From contig DAAI01000058.1 in assembly GCA_001701105.1 (NCBI GenBank), forward strand, positions 36,738 to 86,330: 49,593 bases of DNA, read 5' to 3'. Below the pieces are notes generated by a model, which saw only the letters and a list, made by a program, of their open reading frames with translations, ran no database searches and was not told the origin of the DNA. Both the position numbers and the translations under genes were made by a program. Origin of the DNA: Bacteroidales bacterium GP1. Lineage in GTDB: Bacteria; Bacteroidota; Bacteroidia; Bacteroidales; Muribaculaceae. Shown here one piece after another: positions 17,262 to 25,570 of the stretch (its first letter is position 1; every line of letters starts with the position of its first letter).

Positions 17262-17316
17262 ATCACCGATTCCAAGAGATTATTAACATAATTATTATAA
17301 AAAAACACTTACCGTT

Positions 17317-18777
17317 ATGAGTCTACAAATCAAATCCGGATATGGCGATAAAATGTTGCCACTATGGGCGGTGTTCAATCTGTATGTGATTTTTATATGC
17401 ACCTCCATCCCCGGCCTCGCCATCTCGCCAATCATGGGGAAGCTGACTGAAATCTTCCCGGGCACCTCGGCCCTGGAGACCCAGATGCTTGAAGTTGGAC
17501 CTAATCTTGCGGCCATTCCATTCGTATTCCTCGGTGGTTGGATCGGTACGAAGTTCAACAACAATAAACTCACCTTCTGGACATGTCTTTTCTTCGGAGC
17601 AATGGGTGTTCTATTCTTCTTTGTGAAGAGCATGGCAATGCTGATCGTATTGAGTTTCCTTATCGGTATCGCAGCCGGAATCCTCTCCCCGCTTTCTACA
17701 GCGTTTATCGCCGATATGTTTGGCGGAGAAAAGCGTTCAGCACAGTATGGTTACACTTCAGCTACCCTCAACCTTGTCCTGATGGGTTGTGTGATCGCCA
17801 CAGGTTATCTTGCAAAAATCAATTGGCGTCTGCCATTCTTGATTTACCTTCTTCCTTTCGTGCCACTGATCTTTGCAAAGGGATTCGGTAAATATATCAC
17901 TAATCCTAATGATATCCGCAAAGCCGACGCAGTTAAGCAGAATGCGAAGAAAGTTCATTATAAGTTCTCCGAGCAGGTGAATATGGGGATGTTGATCCGC
18001 TATTGTGCATTCTATTTCTTCATCACTCTCGTAATCGCTGCAATCAGCCTTTATATCCCGTTCCTGTTTAAAGATTCATCAATCGCCGGCGACCTTACCT
18101 CAGTATTGTTCTTTGGTATAATGGCTTCAGGATACACCCTGAACTGGGCACTCCGAGTATTGAAGAATTGGGTGGCAGTAGTAGTAATTATCGCCATCGC
18201 AGTTGGTTTCATCCTGATAGTTGCCGCTCCGACGAGCGTATGGTTGGTGGGTCTTGGAATTCTTCTTTCCACATACTTCTATGGTATCGCCCAGCCGGCT
18301 TACTATAACAAATTGTCGCTTGCATCATCTCGAATCGCCCTTACTCTTACCCTCGCATGGTTCGCATCCATGGATTCAATCGGTAATGTAGTAGCTCCGT
18401 TCGTAATCGATGGTATAGCAAAAGTGTTCCACCACTCTACGCAGACTCATCCGGTGGTAGCATTCCAGATCTGTATGTGGATGGCTCTTATTGCCGCAGC
18501 AATCGTTATCATCCGTAAGATTGTAGTTGAGATCCGCAATAAGGAGAAAGAGGATCATGCAGCTCTTGCCACTGCTACAGTAGCCGACAATTCAAAGCCG
18601 GCAATCGCACAAGCCGCAAACGAAACAGCAAAAGTGGAAGCCACTGTAAAGACCAGCGTTGAGAAGGATGCCCAGCCGGCTGCGGAAGCAGTAAAGACTG
18701 TTGTTGAGAATCCTGCTCCCGACAAGACGTCTGCCGAGAAGGCTCCCGAATCGGAATCTACGGACAATAAAAAATAA
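17317..18777 (+). CDS. MFS transporter with an acidic/alanine-rich C-terminal tail
   Basis: A 486-residue carrier with about twelve membrane segments. Its first periplasmic loop (PGLAISPIMGKL, then IFPGTSALETQM) repeats the pattern of the divergent MFS protein at 14337. It lies 55 bases after the porin gene and 67 bases before the first phospholipase-B-like gene. From about residue 410 it carries a hydrophilic tail of some 75 residues rich in Ala, Lys, Glu and Thr, absent from its paralogue and predicted to be disordered in the cytoplasm. It probably imports the substrate or exports the product of the hydrolases; direction and ligand cannot be read from sequence. Confidence 0.88.
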   Translation: MSLQIKSGYGDKMLPLWAVFNLYVIFICTSIPGLAISPIMGKLTEIFPGTSALETQMLEVGPNLAAIPFVFLGGWIGTKFNNNKLTFWTCLFFGAMGVLFFFVKSMAMLIVLSFLIGIAAGILSPLSTAFIADMFGGEKRSAQYGYTSATLNLVLMGCVIATGYLAKINWRLPFLIYLLPFVPLIFAKGFGKYITNPNDIRKADAVKQNAKKVHYKFSEQVNMGMLIRYCAFYFFITLVIAAISLYIPFLFKDSSIAGDLTSVLFFGIMASGYTLNWALRVLKNWVAVVVIIAIAVGFILIVAAPTSVWLVGLGILLSTYFYGIAQPAYYNKLSLASSRIALTLTLAWFASMDSIGNVVAPFVIDGIAKVFHHSTQTHPVVAFQICMWMALIAAAIVIIRKIVVEIRNKEKEDHAALATATVADNSKPAIAQAANETAKVEATVKTSVEKDAQPAAEAVKTVVENPAPDKTSAEKAPESESTDNKK

Positions 18778-18786
18778 ATGAATCTT

Positions 18787-18822
18787 TCCCAATCCGTCAT
18801 CCTGACGAGTGGCGGATTGGGA
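18787..18822 (+). terminator. Hairpin between the MFS and first hydrolase genes
   Basis: TCCCAATCCG (18787-18796) pairs with CGGATTGGGA (18813-18822); inside the loop CGTCA can pair with TGACG. No T-run follows directly. It may be a partial terminator or an mRNA-stabilising element that separates expression of the transport genes from the hydrolases. Confidence 0.55.
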
Positions 18823-18844
18823 TTAACAATCAATATTTAATACA

Positions 18845-20509
18845 ATGAAAACAAAAGAATTCTTAAACACCGATGTGCGTGAATTCGTACTCAACGATTT
18901 CACAAAGGGATACGCCCAATGTATCGACAATAACTGGAACTTTGCGGCGTATGCACAGGATCCCGGAGTAAGCGTTTACCAGAATGATTACAATGCCGGC
19001 TATGTTCAGGGTAAGGTACAGGGTAACGCCATGATAAAGGCCACCCGTAACAATACATGGCGCTGGTACGTGCTTGACGAAGGCCCCGGTGCAGATTCAA
19101 CTGAAATTCCGCCCAATGGCCTGGAAATAGTTACGAAGCACCTCGTAACAAACTACAACTGGCTGATTGACTATGTGGAAAAGAATCAGGCCGCCGATCA
19201 GAAGGTTCGCAATATCTTACGTCTTATGTACCGTCAGCTGGGTATTTATCATGGAGCAGCAGACAAGGAGCCTCTGAAGGACGTAAAATTCGATGACCTC
19301 CGACTCTCCAATATGGATCCCTATGATTCAAAGACCTACGCAGGCGATGATGCCTTGAGCTTCCTTGATATATATTTCATCAATGCGCAGATGGATATTT
19401 GGGATGCAGCCGGTAAGGAGCTCGGAGTGGCCCTCAATAAGCTCCAGAAAGATGTGGAAGAACACACTCTCGAGGAAGAGAAGATTGAACTTCAGGAGGA
19501 TCTTCATCTTAAGCCCGGACGTTGTTCAGGATTCGTGAAGAAACTCGAAAACGGCGAGGTGATATGGACACATACATCATGGTGCTGCCTGATGGCTCAA
19601 TCGTGTGCCATGACATATGTAGTGGGTGACGATTTCCTGACTCAGAATTCTTTCTGCCCGGGTCAGTTCGGTTCAAACACCGATTTCGGGTTTAACGGTC
19701 ATGGCATCGGCTTCAATGAAACCACCGAGACATATTTCTACACAGAACCTAAGACTGAAGGCCTCTGGCTGACATGGCGTGCAGCAGCTGCCGAAGCATT
19801 CGCCACAAGCATTGATGATTTCTATGATTATCTGAAGATGGATAATACCGGTACGTATCTGAGTGCTTACATGGTAGTGGATGCCTATAAGGAGGAGTTC
19901 GGTATGATCGACATGAGTTATGCCCGCTTCGCTCTGTTCAAAGGGGATGGAAAGAAGCTTACAGTAGAGGATTCCACAGGATATGTTCCTAATTTCCTTG
20001 ACTGGGATCACCATATGGCAACTGAAAGCCACATTCTCGGATGTAATGATCCTGTCTACAAAAGAATCTGGCGTGAGCTTGAGACTATCGATGGTGCTCC
20101 GAAGCGTCGCTATCAGCTCTATCGCAATATGCCTAATGTTCTTGACATAGAAAGCGCGAAGGCTCTCATAACCTACAACGAATCGCTGGAACCGATCTCG
20201 ATCGCCGGACGTTGGGACAACAACTATGGTACATCAGAATTCATGCGTTATCAGCCTCACGGCTCTATAGATGCCAAGGCCTTCAGCGCCTCAATGATAC
20301 GCGAAGTGCTTGCCGGCCTTACAATGAAGCCTTCGAAGGATGGAAAGCGTACATCATTCTGGATGAAATACGGTAGCCCGTACATCGACGGAAGTCCATT
20401 TGCATGGTCGACATCAAGATGGGCAAAGTTCAAACTACCGACCGAGGTTGACTTTATCCCCGACGTAATCGACGGACGTTGGAATCTCGTAAAAATGTTT
20501 ATGGAGTAA
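18845..20509 (+). CDS. Phospholipase-B-like Ntn hydrolase, copy 1
   Basis: A 554-residue protein with the sequence pattern of the phospholipase B-like family (lysosomal PLBD1/PLBD2 in animals), N-terminal-nucleophile hydrolases that cut themselves to expose a Cys. Residue 227 is that Cys in KPGRCSGFVKKL, followed by WTHTSW, matching the animal Cys-Ser-Ala and HNTW blocks. Further family blocks are PGQFGSNTDFGFNGHGIGF, MDNTGTYLSAYMVVD, ITYNESLEPIS, GSIDAKAFS and PFAWSTS. There is no signal peptide, so it is probably cytoplasmic, unlike the animal proteins. Next to the active site it has extra cysteines (SWCCLMAQSC). It lies downstream of the porin and MFS genes, with a close paralogue behind it. 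The substrate is unknown; an N-acyl amide or lipid ester is an inference. Confidence 0.85.
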   Translation: MKTKEFLNTDVREFVLNDFTKGYAQCIDNNWNFAAYAQDPGVSVYQNDYNAGYVQGKVQGNAMIKATRNNTWRWYVLDEGPGADSTEIPPNGLEIVTKHLVTNYNWLIDYVEKNQAADQKVRNILRLMYRQLGIYHGAADKEPLKDVKFDDLRLSNMDPYDSKTYAGDDALSFLDIYFINAQMDIWDAAGKELGVALNKLQKDVEEHTLEEEKIELQEDLHLKPGRCSGFVKKLENGEVIWTHTSWCCLMAQSCAMTYVVGDDFLTQNSFCPGQFGSNTDFGFNGHGIGFNETTETYFYTEPKTEGLWLTWRAAAAEAFATSIDDFYDYLKMDNTGTYLSAYMVVDAYKEEFGMIDMSYARFALFKGDGKKLTVEDSTGYVPNFLDWDHHMATESHILGCNDPVYKRIWRELETIDGAPKRRYQLYRNMPNVLDIESAKALITYNESLEPISIAGRWDNNYGTSEFMRYQPHGSIDAKAFSASMIREVLAGLTMKPSKDGKRTSFWMKYGSPYIDGSPFAWSTSRWAKFKLPTEVDFIPDVIDGRWNLVKMFME

Positions 20510-20593
20510 GTCCGGATTGAGTGAGACTCAGGAGCTGAAACGCCGATGGATCGTAAATCGCGTTCTATAAGTTCCGTAATAATCCAATACCCT

Positions 20594-20610
20594 GAAGAGC
20601 AACCCTCTTC
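20594..20610 (+). promoter_or_regulatory. Small hairpin before the second hydrolase gene
   Basis: GAAGAG, loop CAACC and CTCTTC form a 6-base stem ending 17 bases before the ATG at 20628. It lies in the 118-base gap between the two hydrolase genes and could modulate translation or mark an RNA processing site. I see no promoter consensus in the gap. Confidence 0.35.
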
Positions 20611-20627
20611 GCAAAAAGAATATAAAA

Positions 20628-22256
20628 ATGGCTAAATACACACCGAATTTCAAAAATACCGATGCAACGCAATTCGTGCTCGACGAATATTCCTGTGGAT
20701 TCGCACAGTGCATCGACAATAACTGGAATTTTGCAATCTATGCGCAAAATCCAAATGTAAGCATCTTCCAGAATGAATATAACGCCGGTTATATTCAGGG
20801 TAAGGTTCAGACCGGACCAATGATTCTGGCCACCCGAAACAATTCTTGGAAAAACTTCCTTATCGGAGCCACTCCTCAGGATGCCCTGTCTGTGGAAGTT
20901 AAGCCGGAATACCTGAAAGTATGCGGTGAAACAGTTATCGAAAACTACAACTATACTCTCGACCTCGTAACCCAGCGAATCACTGAGCCGATGATTGAGA
21001 AGATTGCCAGGCTCATGTTCCGCCAGCTCGGAATCTATGAAGGAGCAGTAGGTGCAACTCCGCGCACGAATGTCTCGCTTGATGACCTCGCCCTTCCGGC
21101 CAATTCCACTCTCGGAATCGATGATACTCCATTGTCGTTCCTTGATGTAATCTTCATCAATTCGCAGTATGACCTGTTTGATTGCGTAGGCGATAAGATC
21201 GGTCTTGTGATGGGATATGGCACGGCCACAAAGGCAGCCAAGAGCGACCGTCCCGAAAAGCCGGAGCATTGTACGGCATTCACCAAGCTTATGCCCGACG
21301 GCAATGTGTTCTGGACACACAATTCATGGTGCTGCTTCTGGGCTCAATCATGCGCCGTGACTTATTGCATCGGTGAAGATTTCGTTACGCAGAATGCCAA
21401 CTGTCCGGGTCAATTCGGTTCAAATACCGACTTCGGATTCAACGGACATGGTATCGGCTTCAATGAGACAACTCATGTTGACCTCTACGATAAGACAAAG
21501 GTACTCGGAATATGGCTTACATACCGTAGCGCTGCAGCCGAGCAGTTTGCAAGAACGATAGATGAGTTCTACGATTACTGTAAGCTGGACAATACCGGAA
21601 CATACCTCAACGGCTATCATATCGTCGATGCCAATACCGGCGAAATAGGCCTGCTTGAGATGAGTTACAACCGGTTCGTATTGTTCAAGTGCAACGGTAA
21701 GGAAGTGACTTCCATCGACTCAACCGGCTATAAGCCCACATTCCTTGACTATGATCACCATCTGATTACTCCGACCCATATCTTCGGAGTAAACCAGCCG
21801 ATCAACTGGTGGGTAGGTTATGAGCTTGAAAGTATGAATCTGCGTCCTATGCGTCGTTTCCAGTTGTGGCAAGGAATTGGCAAGGTAAACGATATTGAGA
21901 GTGCCAAGGAACTTATCACTTACACTGCCGATCGTGAACCGCTTTCAATCTATGGCCGCTGGGATCTCGGATATGGTACGACCGAGCTGCCGCGTCAACG
22001 TCCCGACGGATCAGTGGATGCCAAGGCCTTCTCGGCTGAAATGATAAAGGAAGTACTTGCCAATCTGAGCCGCAAGCCGGATATCAATGGTAAAAAGACT
22101 TCATTCTGGATGAAATTCGGTACGGCCCATGTACGCGATCTGCCGTTCATCTGGTCGGATTCGAGATATTCAGAGTTCAAACAGCCGTCGGAGATCGACT
22201 TCGTGCCGGATGCACTCGACGGACAATGGAATCGCGTAAAGATGTTTATGGCATAA
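20628..22256 (+). CDS. Phospholipase-B-like Ntn hydrolase, copy 2
   Basis: A 542-residue paralogue of the preceding protein, alignable along its whole length. The predicted nucleophile is Cys215 in KPEHCTAFTKLMP, followed by WTHNSW. The shared blocks PGQFGSNTDFGFNGHGIGF, LDNTGTYLNGYHIVD, ITYTADREPLS, GSVDAKAFS and PFIWSDS are present, as is the cysteine cluster SWCCFWAQSC. The stretch just before the nucleophile (about residues 195-214) is shorter and unlike copy 1, as expected of a linker removed on self-cleavage. No signal peptide is visible. The two copies may act on related substrates or form a mixed complex; neither is shown by sequence. A strong hairpin follows the stop. Confidence 0.85.
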   Translation: MAKYTPNFKNTDATQFVLDEYSCGFAQCIDNNWNFAIYAQNPNVSIFQNEYNAGYIQGKVQTGPMILATRNNSWKNFLIGATPQDALSVEVKPEYLKVCGETVIENYNYTLDLVTQRITEPMIEKIARLMFRQLGIYEGAVGATPRTNVSLDDLALPANSTLGIDDTPLSFLDVIFINSQYDLFDCVGDKIGLVMGYGTATKAAKSDRPEKPEHCTAFTKLMPDGNVFWTHNSWCCFWAQSCAVTYCIGEDFVTQNANCPGQFGSNTDFGFNGHGIGFNETTHVDLYDKTKVLGIWLTYRSAAAEQFARTIDEFYDYCKLDNTGTYLNGYHIVDANTGEIGLLEMSYNRFVLFKCNGKEVTSIDSTGYKPTFLDYDHHLITPTHIFGVNQPINWWVGYELESMNLRPMRRFQLWQGIGKVNDIESAKELITYTADREPLSIYGRWDLGYGTTELPRQRPDGSVDAKAFSAEMIKEVLANLSRKPDINGKKTSFWMKFGTAHVRDLPFIWSDSRYSEFKQPSEIDFVPDALDGQWNRVKMFMA

Positions 22257-22286
22257 ATAGCGCAATTATAGAATAGTATAAATATG

Positions 22287-22317
22287 AGAGGAGGTATCGC
22301 ATAGCGATACCTCCTCT
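22287..22317. terminator. Strong bidirectional terminator-like hairpin
   Basis: AGAGGAGGTATCGC (22287-22300), a 3-base loop ATA and GCGATACCTCCTCT (22304-22317) form a perfect 14-base stem. It lies between the convergent hydrolase gene (stop 22256) and BtuC-like gene (stop 22336), so it probably ends transcripts from both sides. The flanks are AT-rich but lack a long T-run. Confidence 0.75.
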
Positions 22318-22335
22318 GTCAATTTAATCATGGAA

Positions 22336-23340
22336 TCATTTATTGCGGAATAGAATCACATAAAGAATCACCGGCACTCCTACAATCGGCGTTAGAGCGT
22401 TTAATGGAATCACAGATGAAGTAAATGCGACACTCGCCACATTGCAGCATAATGCAACTATAGCGCCGCATAGCATGGAGGCCGGCATCAAAATCCAATG
22501 ATTGTCGGAGCGGGTAAGCAGACGTGCTATATGTGGCATGGCGAGTCCGATGAATGCCACCGGGCCGCAATATGCCGTGACTATGGCCGTAAGAAATCCT
22601 GTGGCCACCAGCAGCCGGGTCTTGACCTTGCTGACTTGAATTCCAAGATTATGGGCGTAATTATCTCCAAGCAACAGGATATTCAAAGGTTTGGCAAGAG
22701 TCAATGAATAAAGGATTCCTACAACGTTAAGAAGAGTGAATAGGGGGAGCTGCGACAGAGCAACATCGGAGAATGAACCCATACCCCACATCACATATCC
22801 CTGCAAACTTCTGGCTGTACTTATTGATGATAGGAGGGTGACTATTGACGATGTAAGGTAGCCCACCATGATACCGACTATTAGCAGCATCAGGGAGTTT
22901 CGTACAGTCAATGAAATAGCCGTGAGAATAGCCGTAACCAATATACTGCCGGCCAACGCACCGATAATAACGGCAATATTTCCTGATATTGAGGACCCAC
23001 CCAGAGAGATAACGCCTCCGAACATTAGCATTATCAAGGCAACCCCAAGGCTTGCACCGGAGCTTATTCCAAGAATTGAAGGTCCGGCGAGAGGATTCCT
23101 GAAAGCAGTCTGCAACATCAGTCCTGACACGGCAAGAGATCCACCGGCAAGCATGGCCGTTACCATCTGTGGTAAACGATTCTGAATGATAATATAATTT
23201 ACGATGCTTTCCTCTCGCTGTCCCGATATTGCGCCGAATATGTCGGCAATCGGTATATCTACCGCGCCGAAAAGGATATTGGCAACGGCTGCAAGTGCCA
23301 GAAAAATCAGGAGGAGAGGAAAAATTATCGCAGGCTTCAT
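22336..23340 (-). CDS. btuC: Cobalamin ABC transporter permease (BtuC-like, FecCD family)
   Basis: A 334-residue integral membrane protein of the FecCD/BtuC family with about ten membrane segments. Family blocks include QNRLPQMVTAMLAGGSLAVSG, RNPLAGPSILGISSGASLGV, LLLGDNYAHNLGI and CGPVAFIGLAMPHIARLL. It overlaps the BtuF-like gene by 4 bases and is last in an operon led by a cobalamin riboswitch, which is why I call it BtuC rather than a haem or siderophore permease. No ATPase (BtuD) gene follows; the next gene is convergent. Confidence 0.85.
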   Translation of the reverse strand: MKPAIIFPLLLIFLALAAVANILFGAVDIPIADIFGAISGQREESIVNYIIIQNRLPQMVTAMLAGGSLAVSGLMLQTAFRNPLAGPSILGISSGASLGVALIMLMFGGVISLGGSSISGNIAVIIGALAGSILVTAILTAISLTVRNSLMLLIVGIMVGYLTSSIVTLLSSISTARSLQGYVMWGMGSFSDVALSQLPLFTLLNVVGILYSLTLAKPLNILLLGDNYAHNLGIQVSKVKTRLLVATGFLTAIVTAYCGPVAFIGLAMPHIARLLTRSDNHWILMPASMLCGAIVALCCNVASVAFTSSVIPLNALTPIVGVPVILYVILFRNK

Positions 23341-24467
23341 TTCAATTGTCGGTAATATCTTTTGGAAGTGGGTATATTCAGCTCAGGATGCAGAATAGCA
23401 ACCATATCAGCCAATATCCATTGAGGATGAAAGGCTCCATCATCAAATATAGAGGACTTGGAGGTATTTGAACCATAAACACGGTTATGGTCAATAGCCT
23501 TAAATCGGGAATATGACTTGTTCAGGGAAATCCAATCGGATAAAGAATAGTCATTCGGACTGTAATATCTGACGAACCAGAAATCAGCTGTGGCGGCTTT
23601 ATATACAACCTCTTCCGGAGATAAGTGTGCGCTCCCGGCCTCGGAATAATCGGAAAAAGGGTTACGCCCACCGGCATCTTCGATCAATGCCCCTGTCACA
23701 GAACCGGATGTCGGCACATTCCATTGATTGCCATAAACCCCATCGAATAATATCACCGGGCGATTTTGCGCCTCCTTTGCCTTTTCCTTAATTGCATTAT
23801 ATTCCTGCTCTACAGTAGCAAACAGCGAATCGGCTTTAATGCCTTCTCCTATGAGTCGACCAAAAAAACGCATCCATTCAGCACGTGCAAGGGGAGTGGC
23901 TTCTGTATATTCCGCTCCTTCTATAAGAGTAATGCCAAGATTATCCAGTTTCCCATGTCCGTTGGTATTATCCATTGGAGAAAGGATGATGGCCTCCGGA
24001 TTCAGCGACAAAATTTTCTCGATATTAGGCGCCGTGCTCAGACCGCAATCCATAACCTCTCCACCTTCTACCTTTTTTGCTATAAGCGAATCTGTTATAT
24101 AAGCAGCATCGCATACTCCCTTTATCATATCAGGATGACCCAATTCCCTGAGAAGAGAAACATAAATATTGGAATAGACAACGGCATCCTTTAATGGCGT
24201 CTGAACTAATTTTAGTTCCGTGTTGCCCTGCCATTCCAGGGGCATCTCACCTTCCTTTGGAACAAGGCAATAGGAAGCTAATGTTTTAGTTGTGTCCCAG
24301 GGATTCCTGATTTTTACAAGATGACAATCATCCTTGTCTTCTATCAGGATATTCCGGGAGTATTTCATAATGTTTCCGGAAGAGGCCGCAGTGCCGCTGC
24401 CATGGGATGAGCATCCCACGGCAAGCAGCATCGCACAAGGCATCAGAAAGAAAAATTTATTTATCAT
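23337..24467 (-). CDS. btuF: Cobalamin-binding lipoprotein (BtuF-like)
   Basis: A 376-residue periplasmic-binding protein of the helical-backbone class (TroA/BtuF-like). The lipobox LAVGC puts the lipid on Cys19. Segments such as LLRELGHPDMIKGVCDAAYI, NIEKILSLNPEAIILSP and GGRNPFSDY are typical of this family. It would hand vitamin B12 to the BtuC-like permease, whose gene overlaps its 3' end by 4 bases. It overlaps the BtuG-like gene upstream by 4 bases as well. Ligand assignment rests on the riboswitch and operon context. Confidence 0.85.
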   Translation of the reverse strand: MINKFFFLMPCAMLLAVGCSSHGSGTAASSGNIMKYSRNILIEDKDDCHLVKIRNPWDTTKTLASYCLVPKEGEMPLEWQGNTELKLVQTPLKDAVVYSNIYVSLLRELGHPDMIKGVCDAAYITDSLIAKKVEGGEVMDCGLSTAPNIEKILSLNPEAIILSPMDNTNGHGKLDNLGITLIEGAEYTEATPLARAEWMRFFGRLIGEGIKADSLFATVEQEYNAIKEKAKEAQNRPVILFDGVYGNQWNVPTSGSVTGALIEDAGGRNPFSDYSEAGSAHLSPEEVVYKAATADFWFVRYYSPNDYSLSDWISLNKSYSRFKAIDHNRVYGSNTSKSSIFDDGAFHPQWILADMVAILHPELNIPTSKRYYRQLK

Positions 24468-25558
24468 TCCTTATTGAAGAATATGCATGAAGGTCCGGCA
24501 CCAATATCGTATTTACCCTCGAACTGACCATCCTTGTCAAATACACATACGAATCCGGGTGCCTCGTAGGAAGGATATTGACCGTTCATCACATAAGAAG
24601 TGACGAGAAGTTTTCCGGCAATTATGTCGTAAGCCACATTAGAAGGCCATATCACTTCTTTAGGCATCCATGTGCTAACACTCCCGGTGGAACAATCATA
24701 TACGTTGTACTGACGAGTCTCCTCACTATAGAAAGGATCGTTCACGGTATAGAATTTTTCATTGCTGCTTGCTGCGAGTGTGCAGTCAACAATTTTATTA
24801 AAATCTTTACCCGTTACTTTATAGAGCGCACTCGGCACATCGGCATAGTTACCTTTGCTCATAAGGTAAAGCCCGGTCTCATTGACGAAGAATTGATAGG
24901 GATTCTCGGGCACTGCAATTGTTTCGATCAGGGTGAATGATGCCTCATCAATCACGGAAGCGGTCTTTCCATAGGGCGCAGTTCCGTTCCACGCATCAGG
25001 ATTCATGCCATCCGAATTAGGCACATAGATCTTTCCTTGATATAGAGCCGGGAGTTCGGGATTTGAGCCAACCTTTACTGATGCGTCGATGCTCATGGAA
25101 AGAGTATCGAGCCGGGCAAGATACCCATCAAACATAGTGATGTAAACTTTGCCGTTTGCCGTAATCATCCCCCGAGGCATCGACCCATTGGAACTTCCGG
25201 CAAGGGAAATTTTCCGCAGGCTCTTGAGTGTGGGTTGGTCGATGATCTCGATGGTGTTAGAGTTGTACACACCCACATAGATTTTCGAGCCATAGCATAC
25301 GCCACATTGCGGAGTATCTCCAAGGCTGACTCCATTTACATTCTGGAAAGCGTTTGGAAGCACGCTCTTGTTCTCATAGTTCACCACGAACAATCCTCCG
25401 GACACAGGGTTCTGATAATTGCCCTGATTGAGAATATATGCGGCCGTGGATACCGGTTCTTTCGGATCGGGGTCCGGATCTTCAGTTTTGGATTTCTCAC
25501 AAGAGGCCACAAACACGGTGGCGAGGGCAAGAAGCCCCCATTTTAACAACATCTTCAT
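24464..25558 (-). CDS. btuG: BtuG-like surface lipoprotein, beta-propeller
   Basis: A 364-residue lipoprotein with lipobox FVASC (Cys20) followed by an acidic stretch (EKSKTEDPDPDP) that resembles the Bacteroidetes surface-export signal. The rest shows repeats of about 45 residues typical of a YncE-like (DUF5074) beta-propeller, with segments such as YVGVYNSNTIEIID, KVYITMFDGYLARLD and KIYVPNSDG. In Bacteroides, BtuG proteins of this type sit on top of BtuB and bind B12 extremely tightly. Here the gene follows a BtuB-like receptor by 12 bases and overlaps btuF. This position and the riboswitch support the call. Confidence 0.8.
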   Translation of the reverse strand: MKMLLKWGLLALATVFVASCEKSKTEDPDPDPKEPVSTAAYILNQGNYQNPVSGGLFVVNYENKSVLPNAFQNVNGVSLGDTPQCGVCYGSKIYVGVYNSNTIEIIDQPTLKSLRKISLAGSSNGSMPRGMITANGKVYITMFDGYLARLDTLSMSIDASVKVGSNPELPALYQGKIYVPNSDGMNPDAWNGTAPYGKTASVIDEASFTLIETIAVPENPYQFFVNETGLYLMSKGNYADVPSALYKVTGKDFNKIVDCTLAASSNEKFYTVNDPFYSEETRQYNVYDCSTGSVSTWMPKEVIWPSNVAYDIIAGKLLVTSYVMNGQYPSYEAPGFVCVFDKDGQFEGKYDIGAGPSCIFFNKE

Positions 25559-25570
25559 GATTTATTGGTG

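Noticed and set aside
20565..21320. 251-codon minus-strand open frame opposite the second phospholipase-B-like gene
   Set aside because: It lies wholly antisense to a well-supported gene, has no family-like motifs, and reflects the codon bias of the coding strand.
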